Below are positions 25,401-34,335 of a DNA stretch of 64,000 bases, piece after piece. Position numbers and translations under genes: made by a program. Position 1 is the stretch's first letter; every line of letters begins with the position of its first letter. The notes under the pieces are model-generated. The model was not told where the DNA came from. It saw nothing but the letters and a program-made list of their open reading frames with translations, and made no database searches. The DNA comes from Opitutaceae bacterium (lineage in GTDB: Bacteria > Verrucomicrobiota > Verrucomicrobiia > Opitutales > Opitutaceae): assembly GCA_027485815.1 (NCBI GenBank), contig JAIXQE010000072.1, positions 1 through 64,000 on the forward strand. The letters are read 5' to 3'.

Positions 25401-28070
25401 CTGGAGGACCGCGAGCAGCCGGCCGACATCGTGCCGATGCAGCCCGGTGGTGGGTTCGTCGAGCAGCAGCAGCGCCGGGGCCTGGCCCGCGTCGCCGCGG
25501 AAGGCCGCGAGGTGGCGCACGAGCTTGAGGCGCTGCGCCTCGCCGCCGCTCAGCGTGTTGAGGGGTTGCCCGAGGGGCAGGTAGCCGAGCCCGACCGCCT
25601 CCAGGCCGGACAGCCGGCGGTGGATCGCCGGTTGGGAGGCGAAGACCGCGAGGGCCTCCGCCACGGTCAGGTCGAGGAGTTCGGCGATCGAGTGTCCGGC
25701 CCAGCGCACCGCCAGCACCTCCGGCTTGAAGCGGCGGGTCCCGCAGGCCGGGCAGGGCACGAAGACGTCCGACAAAAACTGCATCTCGACGCGTTCGTGG
25801 CCAAGGCCCTGGCATTGGTCGCACCGGCCCTCGCCGCCGTTGAACGAGAACGCCGAGGCCCCGAGCCCGGCGGAGCGCGCATCCGGCGTCGCCGCGTAGA
25901 GTTCCCGCACGAGGTCCCAGGCCTCGACGTAGAGCACCGGGGTGGAACGCGGGGTGCGGCTCAGCGGGGACTGGTCCACGAGCACGATCTCCCCGACCGG
26001 CTGGTCGAGGGTCAGCTGGCGGATCACCGCGGGCTCCTCCGCCGGGAGGCCGCGGTGGCGGAGCAGGCCCTGGTGCAACGCGGCGTCGAGGAGGGTGGAC
26101 TTGCCCGAGCCCGAGACGCCGCTGAGGCACACGAGGCGGCCGAGCGGCACGCTGACGTCCAGGTCCCGCAGGTTGTGCCGCGTGATGCCCTCCAGGCGCA
26201 GGCGCGGTTGGGTGTCGGGCACGGGCCGGCGGGGCGGTGGCGCCGTTCCGCCGGCCCGGCCGGAGAGGTAGCGTCCCGTGAGGCACTCGGGGTGGACGAG
26301 CATTTCCGGCACGGAGCCCTGAAAGACGATCTGGCCGCCCCGCCGGCCGGGCTCCGGCCCGACCTCGATGACCTGGTCCGCGGCGCGGATCACGGCCTCG
26401 TCGTGTTCGACGACCACGACCGTGTTGCCCGCGTCGACCAGCCGGCGGATCACGCCGAGCAGCCGATGCACGTCGCGCGGATGCAGGCCGACGCTGGGTT
26501 CATCGAGGACGAACAGCGTGTCGACCAGCGAGGTGCCGAGGCAGGAGGTGAGGTTGACCCGTGCGACCTCGCCCCCGGACAGCGTGCGGGAGGGGCGGTC
26601 GAGCGTGAGGTGGCCTAGCCCGACCTCTTCCAGGTAGCGCAGCCGGGTCAGCATCGCCGCCCGGGCGGCGCCGGCGGCGTCCGCGGGTTCGGGTGCTGCC
26701 CCGGGGGCTTCCGCCAGCAGGGCCCGGAGCTCCGTGACGGACATCCGGTAGAGCTCGGGCAGGGTGCGGCCGCGCCAGCGCCAGCAGAGGGCCTCGGGCT
26801 GGAGCCGCCCGCCGCCGCAGTCGGGGCAGGGCAGCGCCGCGCGGTAGCGGGACAGGAACACCCGCACGTGCATCTTGTAGGTGTTGCGTTCCAGCCAGCG
26901 GAAGAAGCCGCGCAGGCCGTACCACGCGTCGGCCCCGCCCGCCTCGTCGGCCCCCGGCTCGCCCTCGAGCACCCATTGCCGCTGGACGTCGCTGAGCCGG
27001 GAGAAGGGCACGTCAGTCGGCACGCCCCGGCGGCGGGCGCAGCGCAGCAGATCGCGTTTCGAGCCGCCGTAGACCTCGCTCTCCCAGCAGCGGATCGCGC
27101 CCTGGGCGAGGGAGAGGGACGGGTCGGGGATGGCGAGCGCGGGGTCGAGCTCGAGGATGCGGCCGAACCCGCGGCACCGCGGGCAGGCGCCCAGCGGCGA
27201 GTTGAAGGAGAACAGGGCCGGCGTGGCGGGCCGGAAGACCTGGCCCGTGGCGGGGGAACGCAACCCGCGGCAATAGCGCCCCGCGGAGACCAGGCGTCCC
27301 TCCTCCTCGGCGAACAACTCCAGTTCCCCGCGTCCGAAGTGGTACGCCTTTTCCACCGCCTCGAGGAACCGGGCGCGCTGATCGTCGGTCAGCGTCAGCC
27401 GGTCCTGCGCGACCACCAGCTGGTCGCCGTCGCCGAGCAAGGCGGGATCCGCCGCGAGGTCGGCCAGGCGCCGGGCCTCGTTTCCGCCCCCGGCGAGGGG
27501 CCGGAGCGCGCGCACATACCCCTGCGCCTGCAGGCCGCCGAGGATCTCCGCCCAGGTCAGGGCCGCCGGGCGGAGCACCCGGAAGGAGACCACGACGGGG
27601 CGTCGCGCCAGGCGGGCGCACGCCTGCTCCCAGACCGCGGGCGGATGGTCGTCGCGCACCGGTTCCCCCGTCGCGGGATCGATGCAGCCGGCGACCTGGC
27701 TGAACCAGACCTTCGCGTAGTCGGTCAGCTCGGTCATCGTCCCGACGGTGGAGCGGGAGGTGCGCACGGTGTTGGTCTGCTCGATCGCGATCGAGGGCCG
27801 GATGTTCTCCACCCGGTCCACCCGCGGCGCGGGCAGCAGCTCGAGGAACTGGCGCGTGTACGCGCTGAAGGTCTCCACGTAGCGGCGCTGGCCCTCCGCG
27901 TGCAGGGTGTCGAACACGAGGGAGGACTTGCCCGCGCCGCTCAGGCCGGTGACCACGACGAAGCGGCCGAGCGGCAGGTCGAGGTCGAAGCCCTGCAGGT
28001 TGTGCTGGCGGACGCCGCGCAGCCGGATGCATTCCGGGGCGGGACGGGAGGTGGGCGCGGAGGCGGGCAC
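22440..28070 (-). CDS. uvrA: Excinuclease ABC subunit A, tandemly duplicated (four ABC domains)
   Basis: UvrA finds DNA lesions and loads UvrB in nucleotide excision repair. A normal UvrA has about 940 residues and two ABC modules; this one has 1876 and four. Walker A motifs are GLSGAGKSS (residues 42-50), then GVSGSGKST near 653, GVSGSGKST near 1008 and GPSGAGKSS near 1548. Signatures LSGGE lie near 493, 840, 1388 and 1752, each followed by an LDEP- or LEEP-type Walker B. Zinc-finger pairs occur in both copies, including the C-terminal CDQCQGLG...CPAC and CPACEGAG...CDTC types. Each copy therefore looks complete. Similar double-length UvrA proteins are known, for example in Chlamydiae. No uvrB or uvrC is nearby. 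Confidence 0.97.
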   Translation of the reverse strand: MPASAPTSRPAPECIRLRGVRQHNLQGFDLDLPLGRFVVVTGLSGAGKSSLVFDTLHAEGQRRYVETFSAYTRQFLELLPAPRVDRVENIRPSIAIEQTNTVRTSRSTVGTMTELTDYAKVWFSQVAGCIDPATGEPVRDDHPPAVWEQACARLARRPVVVSFRVLRPAALTWAEILGGLQAQGYVRALRPLAGGGNEARRLADLAADPALLGDGDQLVVAQDRLTLTDDQRARFLEAVEKAYHFGRGELELFAEEEGRLVSAGRYCRGLRSPATGQVFRPATPALFSFNSPLGACPRCRGFGRILELDPALAIPDPSLSLAQGAIRCWESEVYGGSKRDLLRCARRRGVPTDVPFSRLSDVQRQWVLEGEPGADEAGGADAWYGLRGFFRWLERNTYKMHVRVFLSRYRAALPCPDCGGGRLQPEALCWRWRGRTLPELYRMSVTELRALLAEAPGAAPEPADAAGAARAAMLTRLRYLEEVGLGHLTLDRPSRTLSGGEVARVNLTSCLGTSLVDTLFVLDEPSVGLHPRDVHRLLGVIRRLVDAGNTVVVVEHDEAVIRAADQVIEVGPEPGRRGGQIVFQGSVPEMLVHPECLTGRYLSGRAGGTAPPPRRPVPDTQPRLRLEGITRHNLRDLDVSVPLGRLVCLSGVSGSGKSTLLDAALHQGLLRHRGLPAEEPAVIRQLTLDQPVGEIVLVDQSPLSRTPRSTPVLYVEAWDLVRELYAATPDARSAGLGASAFSFNGGEGRCDQCQGLGHERVEMQFLSDVFVPCPACGTRRFKPEVLAVRWAGHSIAELLDLTVAEALAVFASQPAIHRRLSGLEAVGLGYLPLGQPLNTLSGGEAQRLKLVRHLAAFRGDAGQAPALLLLDEPTTGLHRHDVGRLLAVLQTLVDQGNSVVVVEHHTEVLRAADWILEVGPEAGAAGGRIMAEGTPEDVSRRDTVTAPFLRAALEPGSQTVSRGDLLAEPAPPAVLRPAELTLTGARENNLKDLTLALPHRQLTVVTGVSGSGKSTLAFDILFAEGQRRFMESMSPYARQFVEQLPRPAIGGLTGIPPTVAIEQRMTRGSRKSTVATITEVAQHLRLLYARAGVQHHPESGRPVRPLARTALRALLRKVMTTHPAARRARHLYLCAPLIRGRKGHHQPIADWIADQGYALMRADGQLLPVEAFTRLDRYREHDIEVVVADLRADGSPAPAAALDTALALGRGACFLLTPRDGVLAWFSTTRTDAATGESFPELEPKHFSFNSPRGWCPACRGHGRILPWMLEPAEDGEEDPARLLRELGLEDAGDLAAEGQPCPDCGGARLNRISRAVRLPFRGGRPALSLPELLRRTPAELLRLLAALDLDARGRAVLAEVRPEISERLRFLERVGLGYLTLDRPTATLSGGEQQRIRLAAQLGSNLTGVLYVLDEPSIGLHAGDNQRLIATLEGLRDKGNTVLVVEHDDELMQRADRIIDLGPGAGIHGGELLACGTPAEVCANPRSLTGRYLATGIAHPLRGSRRPLPAPNARGAWMTLDGVRFRNLRDVRLRLPIGRLTVVAGPSGAGKSSLIRDLLHPAASQAIAGRRDRLSGREFVQDGGSPGELGRPPFASLTGAAGFRRVVEVDQAPIGQTPRSTPATYLGILDLIRAFFAQLPEARLRGYTASRFSFNTAGGRCPACEGAGRIRLEMAFLPDAFLPCDTCQGSRYGPELKDVTWQGRDIGAVLNLTFEEAAREFAFHAELAEVCRLMVDCGLGYLALGQSSNTLSGGEAQRLKLVTELAQGSAGRRERARGVPARNLYLLEEPTIGLHLSDCEKLIRVLHALVDQGHTVVVIEHHLDVILEADHVVELGPGGGPAGGEIVYAGDPEGLLRCKGSPTAPHLRRLRRARG

Positions 28071-28127
28071 GCGCGGAGCAAGCGGGCCGGGCCGCCAAAG
28101 GCAACCGCGCCGGCGGATTCGGCGGGC

Positions 28128-28895
28128 TCAGGCGCCCGCGAGCGTGAGGCGTGCGCCCGCGGCCGTGATCGCGGCGGCGACCGGGGGGGCGGGCGGGGTG
28201 TCGGTGACGATGTTGATGCGGGGCCCGAACGGCGTGGTCAGGCTCAGGGCCTTCCGGCCGAACTTCGAGGCATCCAGGGCGAACACGGTCCGCTCGGCCG
28301 CCGCGATCATCCGCCGCTGGGTGCTGATCAGGAGCGCGTTGTGATTCCAGACGCCCCGCTCGGTGACGCCGGTGCCGCCAAGGATGGCGAGGTCCGCGTG
28401 CACCTGCTCGAGCGCCGCCTCGCAGGCCGGGCCGACCAGCATCCCCTGCCGGGCGAGGATGCTGCCGCCCGTGACGATCGTCTCGCCGGCGCCGAACTCG
28501 CCGAACAGGGCGGCGACGGGCAGGGAGTTGGTGATCACCTGCACCTGCTTCTCGACCAGCAGGCGGGCGACCGCGAAGGTCGTCGACCCGCCGTCGAGGA
28601 TGACCGTCGTGCCGGGCGCGACCTGCTCCGCGATGACGCTGGCGATGCGGAACTTGCGGTCCGCCTGCCGCTGGATGCGGGTGAGGAAGTCATTCTCGCG
28701 CGCGAGCGCGTCGCCCTCGACGAGGGAGGCGCCCCCGTGGTGACGCCGCACCACGCCGCGTTCTTCCAGGACGTCGAGGATGCGCCGCACGGTCGAGAGG
28801 GAGCCGCCGAAGCGCTGGGCGAGCGAGTGCAGGTCGGCGTACTTGTGCTCGCGCAGGTGGCGCTCGATCAGGTCGGTGCGCTGCTTGTTGGTCAT
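28128..28895 (-). CDS. DeoR family transcriptional regulator
   Basis: The 255-residue protein has an N-terminal DeoR-type helix-turn-helix (TDLIERHLREHKYADLHSLA, with recognition helix STVRRILDVLEERG, then VVRRHHGGASL). A C-terminal sugar-phosphate-sensing domain (DeoRC) follows, with DGGSTTFAVARLL, VITNSLPV and GVTERGVWNHN. Members of this family usually repress sugar or nucleoside catabolic operons and respond to a phosphorylated sugar. The ATG at 28895 was chosen because the HTH starts there and overlaps the glycosyltransferase stop by 4 bp; the long upstream open frame is antisense-like. Its target is not apparent, since no sugar operon is adjacent. Confidence 0.9.
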   Translation of the reverse strand: MTNKQRTDLIERHLREHKYADLHSLAQRFGGSLSTVRRILDVLEERGVVRRHHGGASLVEGDALARENDFLTRIQRQADRKFRIASVIAEQVAPGTTVILDGGSTTFAVARLLVEKQVQVITNSLPVAALFGEFGAGETIVTGGSILARQGMLVGPACEAALEQVHADLAILGGTGVTERGVWNHNALLISTQRRMIAAAERTVFALDASKFGRKALSLTTPFGPRINIVTDTPPAPPVAAAITAAGARLTLAGA

Positions 28896-29989
28896 GGTCC
28901 GGGGGAGGGGAGCAACCGGGTGAAGAGCTCGAGGTAGGCCGCGACCTGGCGGGCGGGGGAGAAGTTTTCCCGCGCGAACGCCCGCGCCGCCCGGGCGCGT
29001 CCGGCGCGGAGCTCCGGGCCGGCGACGAGGCAGTCGCGGAGCCGTTCCCGGAACGCCGCATGATCCCCCCGCGGGATCACCCAGCCGGTCTCGCCCGGCA
29101 GGAAGCATTCCGCGATCCCCTGCGCCGCAGCGGCGACGACGGGCAGGCCGTGGGCCTGCGCCTCGATGAGGAAGTTGGACAGGGCTTCGCTCCGCGAGGC
29201 GTGGACCGCGACGTCGGCGGCGGCGTAAAGCGGGGTGGGGTCGGCGAGGAAGCCGGGAAACCGCACCCGGTCGCCGAGCCCCGCGGCCTCCGCGTGGCGC
29301 CGGCAACCGGCCAGCGCGGGACCGTCTCCGGCAAGCCACAGTTCCCACGGGGGCGAGGCCGGCAGACCGCGTACGATCTCGATCAGCTCCCGCTGGTTCT
29401 TTTCCGGACGGAACATCGCCACGCAGACCAGCACCCGGGCCTCGGGTGGCGTGCCGAGGCGCGCCCGCCACTCCGCGCGCCGGGCCGCCGCCTCCGCCGC
29501 GGCCGCTTCCGGCGGGAACACCAGCGAGTTGGGGATCACGGCAATCTTTTCCGGCGCGAGGCCGTGGGCCGCGACGAGGTGGTCGCGGGCCTCGCGGCTG
29601 TTGGCGACGATGTGGCGGCTGGCGCGCAGCGTGCGGCGGAACCAGGCGGGCAAAGGCTTGCCGGTGCGCATCGTCGCCACCACGGGCGCGAGCGGGGTGA
29701 GGCGCCAGCCGAGGCAATTCGCCATCCGGCCCATCAGCAGGATCAGATCCGGGCGCAGCGCGCGCACGCGCCGCCGCAGGCCCGGGGCGAACCAGTCGAG
29801 GCCCCAGTCCCGGGCCTGGAGACAGGCGTGCTTCACCCCCGGCGCGACCGTGCCCGCCAGCGCGCCCCCGGGGCGGAAGGTGAGCAGCGTGGCCGGGTGA
29901 CCCGCCGCGGCGAAGGCGTTGGCGAGCAGGATGGATTGGCGCTCCGTGCCGCCGCTGCGGAGGTGATCCTGGAGGACGAGCAGCCGCAT
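28892..29989 (-). CDS. Glycosyltransferase family 4 protein
   Basis: The 365-residue protein has the GT-B layout. The N-terminal domain begins MRLLVLQDHLRSGGTERQS, the GG(T/A)E-type acceptor loop common in GT4. The C-terminal nucleotide-sugar domain contains VAMFRPEKNQREL, LAGDGPA, VRFPGFLAD and SRSEALSNFLIEAQAHGLPVV, with the paired Glu residues that contact the donor. It probably transfers a sugar to a lipid or polysaccharide on the cytoplasmic face of the membrane, such as LPS or capsule, but donor and acceptor are not identifiable. It is translationally coupled to the DeoR regulator, an unusual pairing. Confidence 0.9.
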   Translation of the reverse strand: MRLLVLQDHLRSGGTERQSILLANAFAAAGHPATLLTFRPGGALAGTVAPGVKHACLQARDWGLDWFAPGLRRRVRALRPDLILLMGRMANCLGWRLTPLAPVVATMRTGKPLPAWFRRTLRASRHIVANSREARDHLVAAHGLAPEKIAVIPNSLVFPPEAAAAEAAARRAEWRARLGTPPEARVLVCVAMFRPEKNQRELIEIVRGLPASPPWELWLAGDGPALAGCRRHAEAAGLGDRVRFPGFLADPTPLYAAADVAVHASRSEALSNFLIEAQAHGLPVVAAAAQGIAECFLPGETGWVIPRGDHAAFRERLRDCLVAGPELRAGRARAARAFARENFSPARQVAAYLELFTRLLPSPGP

Positions 29990-30117
29990 CAGCAGGGCAA
30001 GGGGAGGGGGGCGGGCATTAGTCCGGCAGGTTGGATCGCGCGGCGGCGTGAGGCAACCGCGGGATCGCCGGCGGAGAATGCGTTTGACGGTTTCCGGGGC
30101 CGTCGTGACCGTGCGGG

Positions 30118-31524
30118 ATGGCTGAAAGCGTGGACTACGATCTCATCGTCATCGGCGGCGGACCGGCGGGCTACGCCGGCGCGATCCGGGCCGGGCAGCT
30201 GGGCAAGAAGGTCGCCTGCATCGAGCAGGAGCGGGCCGGCGGGACGTGCCTCAACTGGGGCTGCATCCCGACGAAGGCGCTGCTCAAGAGCGCCGAGCTG
30301 TACCGCACGCTGGGGAAGGCGGAAGCCTTCGGGCTGCGCGTGGGCGACGTCGGGTTCGACTTCGCCAAGGTGATGGAGCGTTCCCGCGGCGTGGCCGGCC
30401 AGATGGCCAAGGGCATCGAGTTCCTCTTCCGCAAGAACAAGGTCGATTACCTCGTGGGCCGGGCGCAGGTCGCTGCGCCGGGGATGGTCGAGGTCACCGA
30501 AGGGGAGCACAAGGGGCGGTTCCTGCGCGCCCGGCAGATCCTCCTCGCCACCGGATGCAAGCCGCGCCGGCTGCCTGACGTGCCCGTCGACGGCGAACGC
30601 GTGATGACCTCCCGCGAGGCCCTCGTTCCCCGCGCCCGGCCGCCCGCCTCGCTCGTCATCATCGGGGCGGGAGCGATCGGCGTGGAGTTTGCCTACTTTT
30701 ACAGCGCCTTCGGGACCAAGGTCACCCTCGTGGAACTGCTGCCGCAGCTGGTGCCGGTCGAGGACGAGGAGGTCGGCCGCGGGCTGCAGCGGGCCTTTGA
30801 AAAGTCCGGGATCACGGTGCACGTCGGCACTAAGGTGGAGGGCATCGCCGTCGGACCGGACCGGGTGACGATGAAGCTGGTGCCGGCCGCGGGCGGAGCG
30901 GCGTCGACCGTCGAGGCGGAGAGCCTGCTGATCGCCGTGGGGGTCGTGCCGAACCTCGACGGCGCCGTCTCCTCCAAGGTCCGCCTCGAGCTCGACCGGG
31001 GATACGTGAAGGTCGACGATCGCTACGAGACCAACGTGAAGGGGATTTACGCGGCGGGGGACATCATCGGCCCGCCGTGGCTGGCCCACGTGGCCACCTT
31101 CGAGGCGATCCAGGCCGTGAACGCGATGTTCGGTCACGCCCATCAGGGGCGGGTCAAGGTCTTCCCGGGCTGCACTTACTGCCAGCCGCAGATCGCGAGC
31201 ACGGGTCTCACGGAGAAGGCCTGCAAGGAGAAGGGGCTCGCCTACAAGGTGGGCAAGTTCCCCTTCGCCGCGTCCGGCAAGGCCGTGGCCGCGGGTGACG
31301 CCGAGGGCTTCGTCAAGGTCATCACCGACGCCGCCACCGGCGAGATCCTCGGGGCCCACATCCTGGGCAACGAGGCGCCCGAACTCATCGCGGAGTATGT
31401 GTTGGCGATGAACCTCGAGGGCACCGTCGAGGAGATCCACCACTCCATCCACGCCCACCCCACGTTGAGCGAGGCGCTCGCGGAGGCGGCGGCCGCGACC
31501 AGCGGCGAGGCGATCCACATCTGA
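30118..31524 (+). CDS. lpdA: Dihydrolipoyl dehydrogenase
   Basis: The E3 component oxidises dihydrolipoamide on 2-oxo-acid dehydrogenase or glycine-cleavage complexes and reduces NAD. The 468-residue product has an N-terminal FAD-binding IGGGPAGYAGAIRA, the redox disulfide GGTCLNWGCIPTK, the NAD-binding IGAGAIGVEFAYFY, a second FAD motif AAGDIIGPPWLAH, and the C-terminal active-site HAHPTLSEAL. It lacks a lipoyl domain. No E1 or E2 genes flank it, so it may be shared by several complexes. A TTGACG hexamer lies at 30084-30089; I see no good -10 and no Shine-Dalgarno. Confidence 0.96.
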   Translation: MAESVDYDLIVIGGGPAGYAGAIRAGQLGKKVACIEQERAGGTCLNWGCIPTKALLKSAELYRTLGKAEAFGLRVGDVGFDFAKVMERSRGVAGQMAKGIEFLFRKNKVDYLVGRAQVAAPGMVEVTEGEHKGRFLRARQILLATGCKPRRLPDVPVDGERVMTSREALVPRARPPASLVIIGAGAIGVEFAYFYSAFGTKVTLVELLPQLVPVEDEEVGRGLQRAFEKSGITVHVGTKVEGIAVGPDRVTMKLVPAAGGAASTVEAESLLIAVGVVPNLDGAVSSKVRLELDRGYVKVDDRYETNVKGIYAAGDIIGPPWLAHVATFEAIQAVNAMFGHAHQGRVKVFPGCTYCQPQIASTGLTEKACKEKGLAYKVGKFPFAASGKAVAAGDAEGFVKVITDAATGEILGAHILGNEAPELIAEYVLAMNLEGTVEEIHHSIHAHPTLSEALAEAAAATSGEAIHI

Positions 31525-31549
31525 TCGCCTGGCCGCCGGCGGTCCCGGT

Positions 31550-32653
<1,104 letters not shown>

Positions 32654-32684
32654 AGGGGGGCGAGGGAGGGCGCGGAAGCGGGGC

Positions 32685-32713
32685 TTGACAAGCTGATTGT
32701 GGACCGGTGATCT
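32685..32713 (+). promoter_or_regulatory. Candidate promoter of the rpsP-trmD-rplS operon
   Basis: A perfect TTGACA -35 box at 32685-32690 is followed after 17 bp by TGATCT at 32708-32713, a weak -10. It lies 43 bp upstream of the rpsP ATG in the divergent gap with ychF. Confidence 0.5.
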
Positions 32714-32756
32714 GGCCGGCTTTTCCAAGTCAGAATCGTTCCGCAATCTCCCAGAC

Positions 32757-33017
32757 ATGGCCCTTAAAATCCGTCTCACCAAGGTCGGCTCCGTCCACCA
32801 GCCGCTGTATCGTGTGGTCGTCGCCGAAGCCCGCTCCCGCCGCGATGGCGCCGCGGTCGAGAACTTGGGCACCTACACGCCGAAGGCGAAGGGTTCCCCG
32901 GTGAATATTAACCTCGAGCGCGTCGATTACTGGCTGAGCAAGGGCGCCACGCCGACGGACACCATGCACGCGATGATCAAGAAGGTCCGCCGCGCCGCCG
33001 CGGCCGCCGCGAGCTGA
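32757..33017 (+). CDS. rpsP: 30S ribosomal protein S16 (bS16)
   Basis: The 86-residue product is bS16, an early 16S rRNA-binding protein of the small subunit. It begins MALKIRLTKVGSVHQPLYRV and continues with VVAEARSRRDG and NLGTYTPKAK. The ATG was chosen from homology. A Lys/Arg/Ala-rich tail ends it. The gene heads a ribosomal operon with trmD and rplS; the usual rimM between rpsP and trmD is missing. Confidence 0.97.
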   Translation: MALKIRLTKVGSVHQPLYRVVVAEARSRRDGAAVENLGTYTPKAKGSPVNINLERVDYWLSKGATPTDTMHAMIKKVRRAAAAAAS

Positions 33018-33087
33018 TCCCGCCGTCCCGATTCCGATCCTCCGCCCGGGCCCCGTGCCCGGGCGGTTTCGTTTCCGGCCCCCGCCG

Positions 33088-33762
33088 ATGCCGCTGCTTG
33101 TCGATGTCATCACCCTGTTCCCGCGGATGCTGGACGGGTTCCTCGCCGAAAGCATCCTGGGCAAGGGGATCGCGGGAGGCAGCCTCGCGGTGCGGGTGCA
33201 CGACCTGCGGGCGTGGACCACGGACCGGCACCGGACGGCGGACGACCGGCCCTTCGGCGGCGGGGCCGGGATGGTGCTGAAGCCCGAGCCCGTCTTCTCC
33301 GCGATCGAGCAGCTGCAGACCCCGGGCTGCCGCCGCATCTACCTTACGCCCGACGGCCAGCCGTTCTCGGCGCGCATCGCGGAGGAGCTCGCGCGCGAGA
33401 GCCACCTCATCTTCCTGAGCGGCCACTATGAGGGCATCGACCAGCGGATCCGCGATCAGGTCATCGATCGGGAGATTTCCATCGGCGACTACGTGCTCAC
33501 GAACGGGACGTTGGCCGCCGCGGTGGTCATCGACGCGCTCGCGCGCTTCATCCCGGGCGTGCTCGGGCAGGAAAAGTCATTGACGCACGAATCCTTCAGC
33601 CGCAGCTTGCTCGACTTTCCTCAATACACGCGTCCCGCCGAGTTCCGGGGCATGTCCGTTCCCGAGATCCTCCTCTCCGGAAACCATGCCGAGATCGAGC
33701 GCTGGCGGCACGCGCGTCAGGTGGAAAAAACCCGCCAAGTCCGACCCGATTTGCTCAAATAA
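33088..33762 (+). CDS. trmD: tRNA (guanine-37-N1)-methyltransferase
   Basis: TrmD methylates G37 next to the anticodon of tRNAs, preventing +1 frameshifts. The 224-residue protein shows the SPOUT-class knot motifs: DDRPFGGGAGMVLKPEPVF, LSGHYEGIDQRI and EISIGDYVLTNGTLAA. It ends a little short of E. coli TrmD (255 residues), with the last helix compressed. The ATG at 33088 was chosen over an in-frame upstream start at 33055 because family proteins begin at the VDVITLFP strand. It lies 70 bp after rpsP and 9 bp before rplS. Confidence 0.97.
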   Translation: MPLLVDVITLFPRMLDGFLAESILGKGIAGGSLAVRVHDLRAWTTDRHRTADDRPFGGGAGMVLKPEPVFSAIEQLQTPGCRRIYLTPDGQPFSARIAEELARESHLIFLSGHYEGIDQRIRDQVIDREISIGDYVLTNGTLAAAVVIDALARFIPGVLGQEKSLTHESFSRSLLDFPQYTRPAEFRGMSVPEILLSGNHAEIERWRHARQVEKTRQVRPDLLK

Positions 33763-33771
33763 CCAACCGTC

Positions 33772-34197
33772 ATGAACCCGATCATCCAGGAAATCACCGC
33801 CAACCAGGTGAAGAAAGACGTCACGCCGTTCAAAGTCGGCGACGGCGTGCGCGTCCACACCAAGGTCCGTGAAGGCGACAAGGAGCGGGTCCAGATCTAC
33901 GCCGGCATCGTGATCGCGCGGAAGGGCCACGGCATCCACGAGACGTTCACGGTGCGCCGCCTCAGCTACGGCGAGGGCGTCGAGCGGGTGTTCCCGGTGA
34001 ACTCGCCGAACATCGAGAAGATCGAGGTGGAGCGGGAGTCCGAGGCGATGCGCGCGCGGCTCTATTACCTGCGGGGTCGTACCGGCAAGGCCGCGGTGGC
34101 CATCAAGGAGAAGGACCGCGCCGCCGAGATTCACGCCCAGCATGAGGCGGAGAAGGCGGCCAAGGCCGCCGCTGCCGCCCCCAAGGCGGGCGCCTGA
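33772..34197 (+). CDS. rplS: 50S ribosomal protein L19 (bL19)
   Basis: bL19 lies at the 30S-50S interface. The 141-residue product has the family core ([20 protein letters not shown], then [19 protein letters not shown], and a C-terminal [14 protein letters not shown]). It carries an extra Ala/Lys/Glu-rich tail of about 25 residues ([17 protein letters not shown]). It ends the rpsP operon and is followed 38 bp later by a strong terminator. Confidence 0.97.
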   Translation: MNPIIQEITANQVKKDVTPFKVGDGVRVHTKVREGDKERVQIYAGIVIARKGHGIHETFTVRRLSYGEGVERVFPVNSPNIEKIEVERESEAMRARLYYLRGRTGKAAVAIKEKDRAAEIHAQHEAEKAAKAAAAAPKAGA

Positions 34198-34235
34198 GTT
34201 CCTCACCTTCCGGCGGGCCGCGTCGCCCCCGGCAC

Positions 34236-34265
34236 AAACCGTCGCCCGCCGGCGACGGTTTTTTT
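34236..34265 (+). terminator. Rho-independent terminator after rplS
   Basis: An 11-bp perfect stem (AAACCGTCGCC / GGCGACGGTTT) with a CGCC loop is followed by a run of T ending at 34265, seven in all. It closes the rpsP-trmD-rplS operon, before transketolase. Confidence 0.93.
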
Positions 34266-34335
34266 GCGCCCCCGCGGCCCAACTTCAGGCTTCCCCGGGG
34301 CAGGCGCGGGCTGTAGCCCTTGCCGGTTTTTCCTT

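Noticed and set aside
22470-26618. 1382-codon open frame on the plus strand opposite uvrA.
   Set aside because: It is antisense to a gene with all UvrA motifs; the translation is Gly/Arg/Ala-rich with no domain. Long antisense open frames are expected in such GC-rich DNA.
28128-29717. A 529-residue form of the DeoR regulator.
   Set aside because: The first 274 residues are frame-shifted glycosyltransferase sequence; the ATGA overlap at 28892-28895 and the HTH start support 255 residues.
30171-30440. Small minus-strand open frame inside lpdA.
   Set aside because: It is antisense to the FAD and redox motifs of lpdA and has no start signal.
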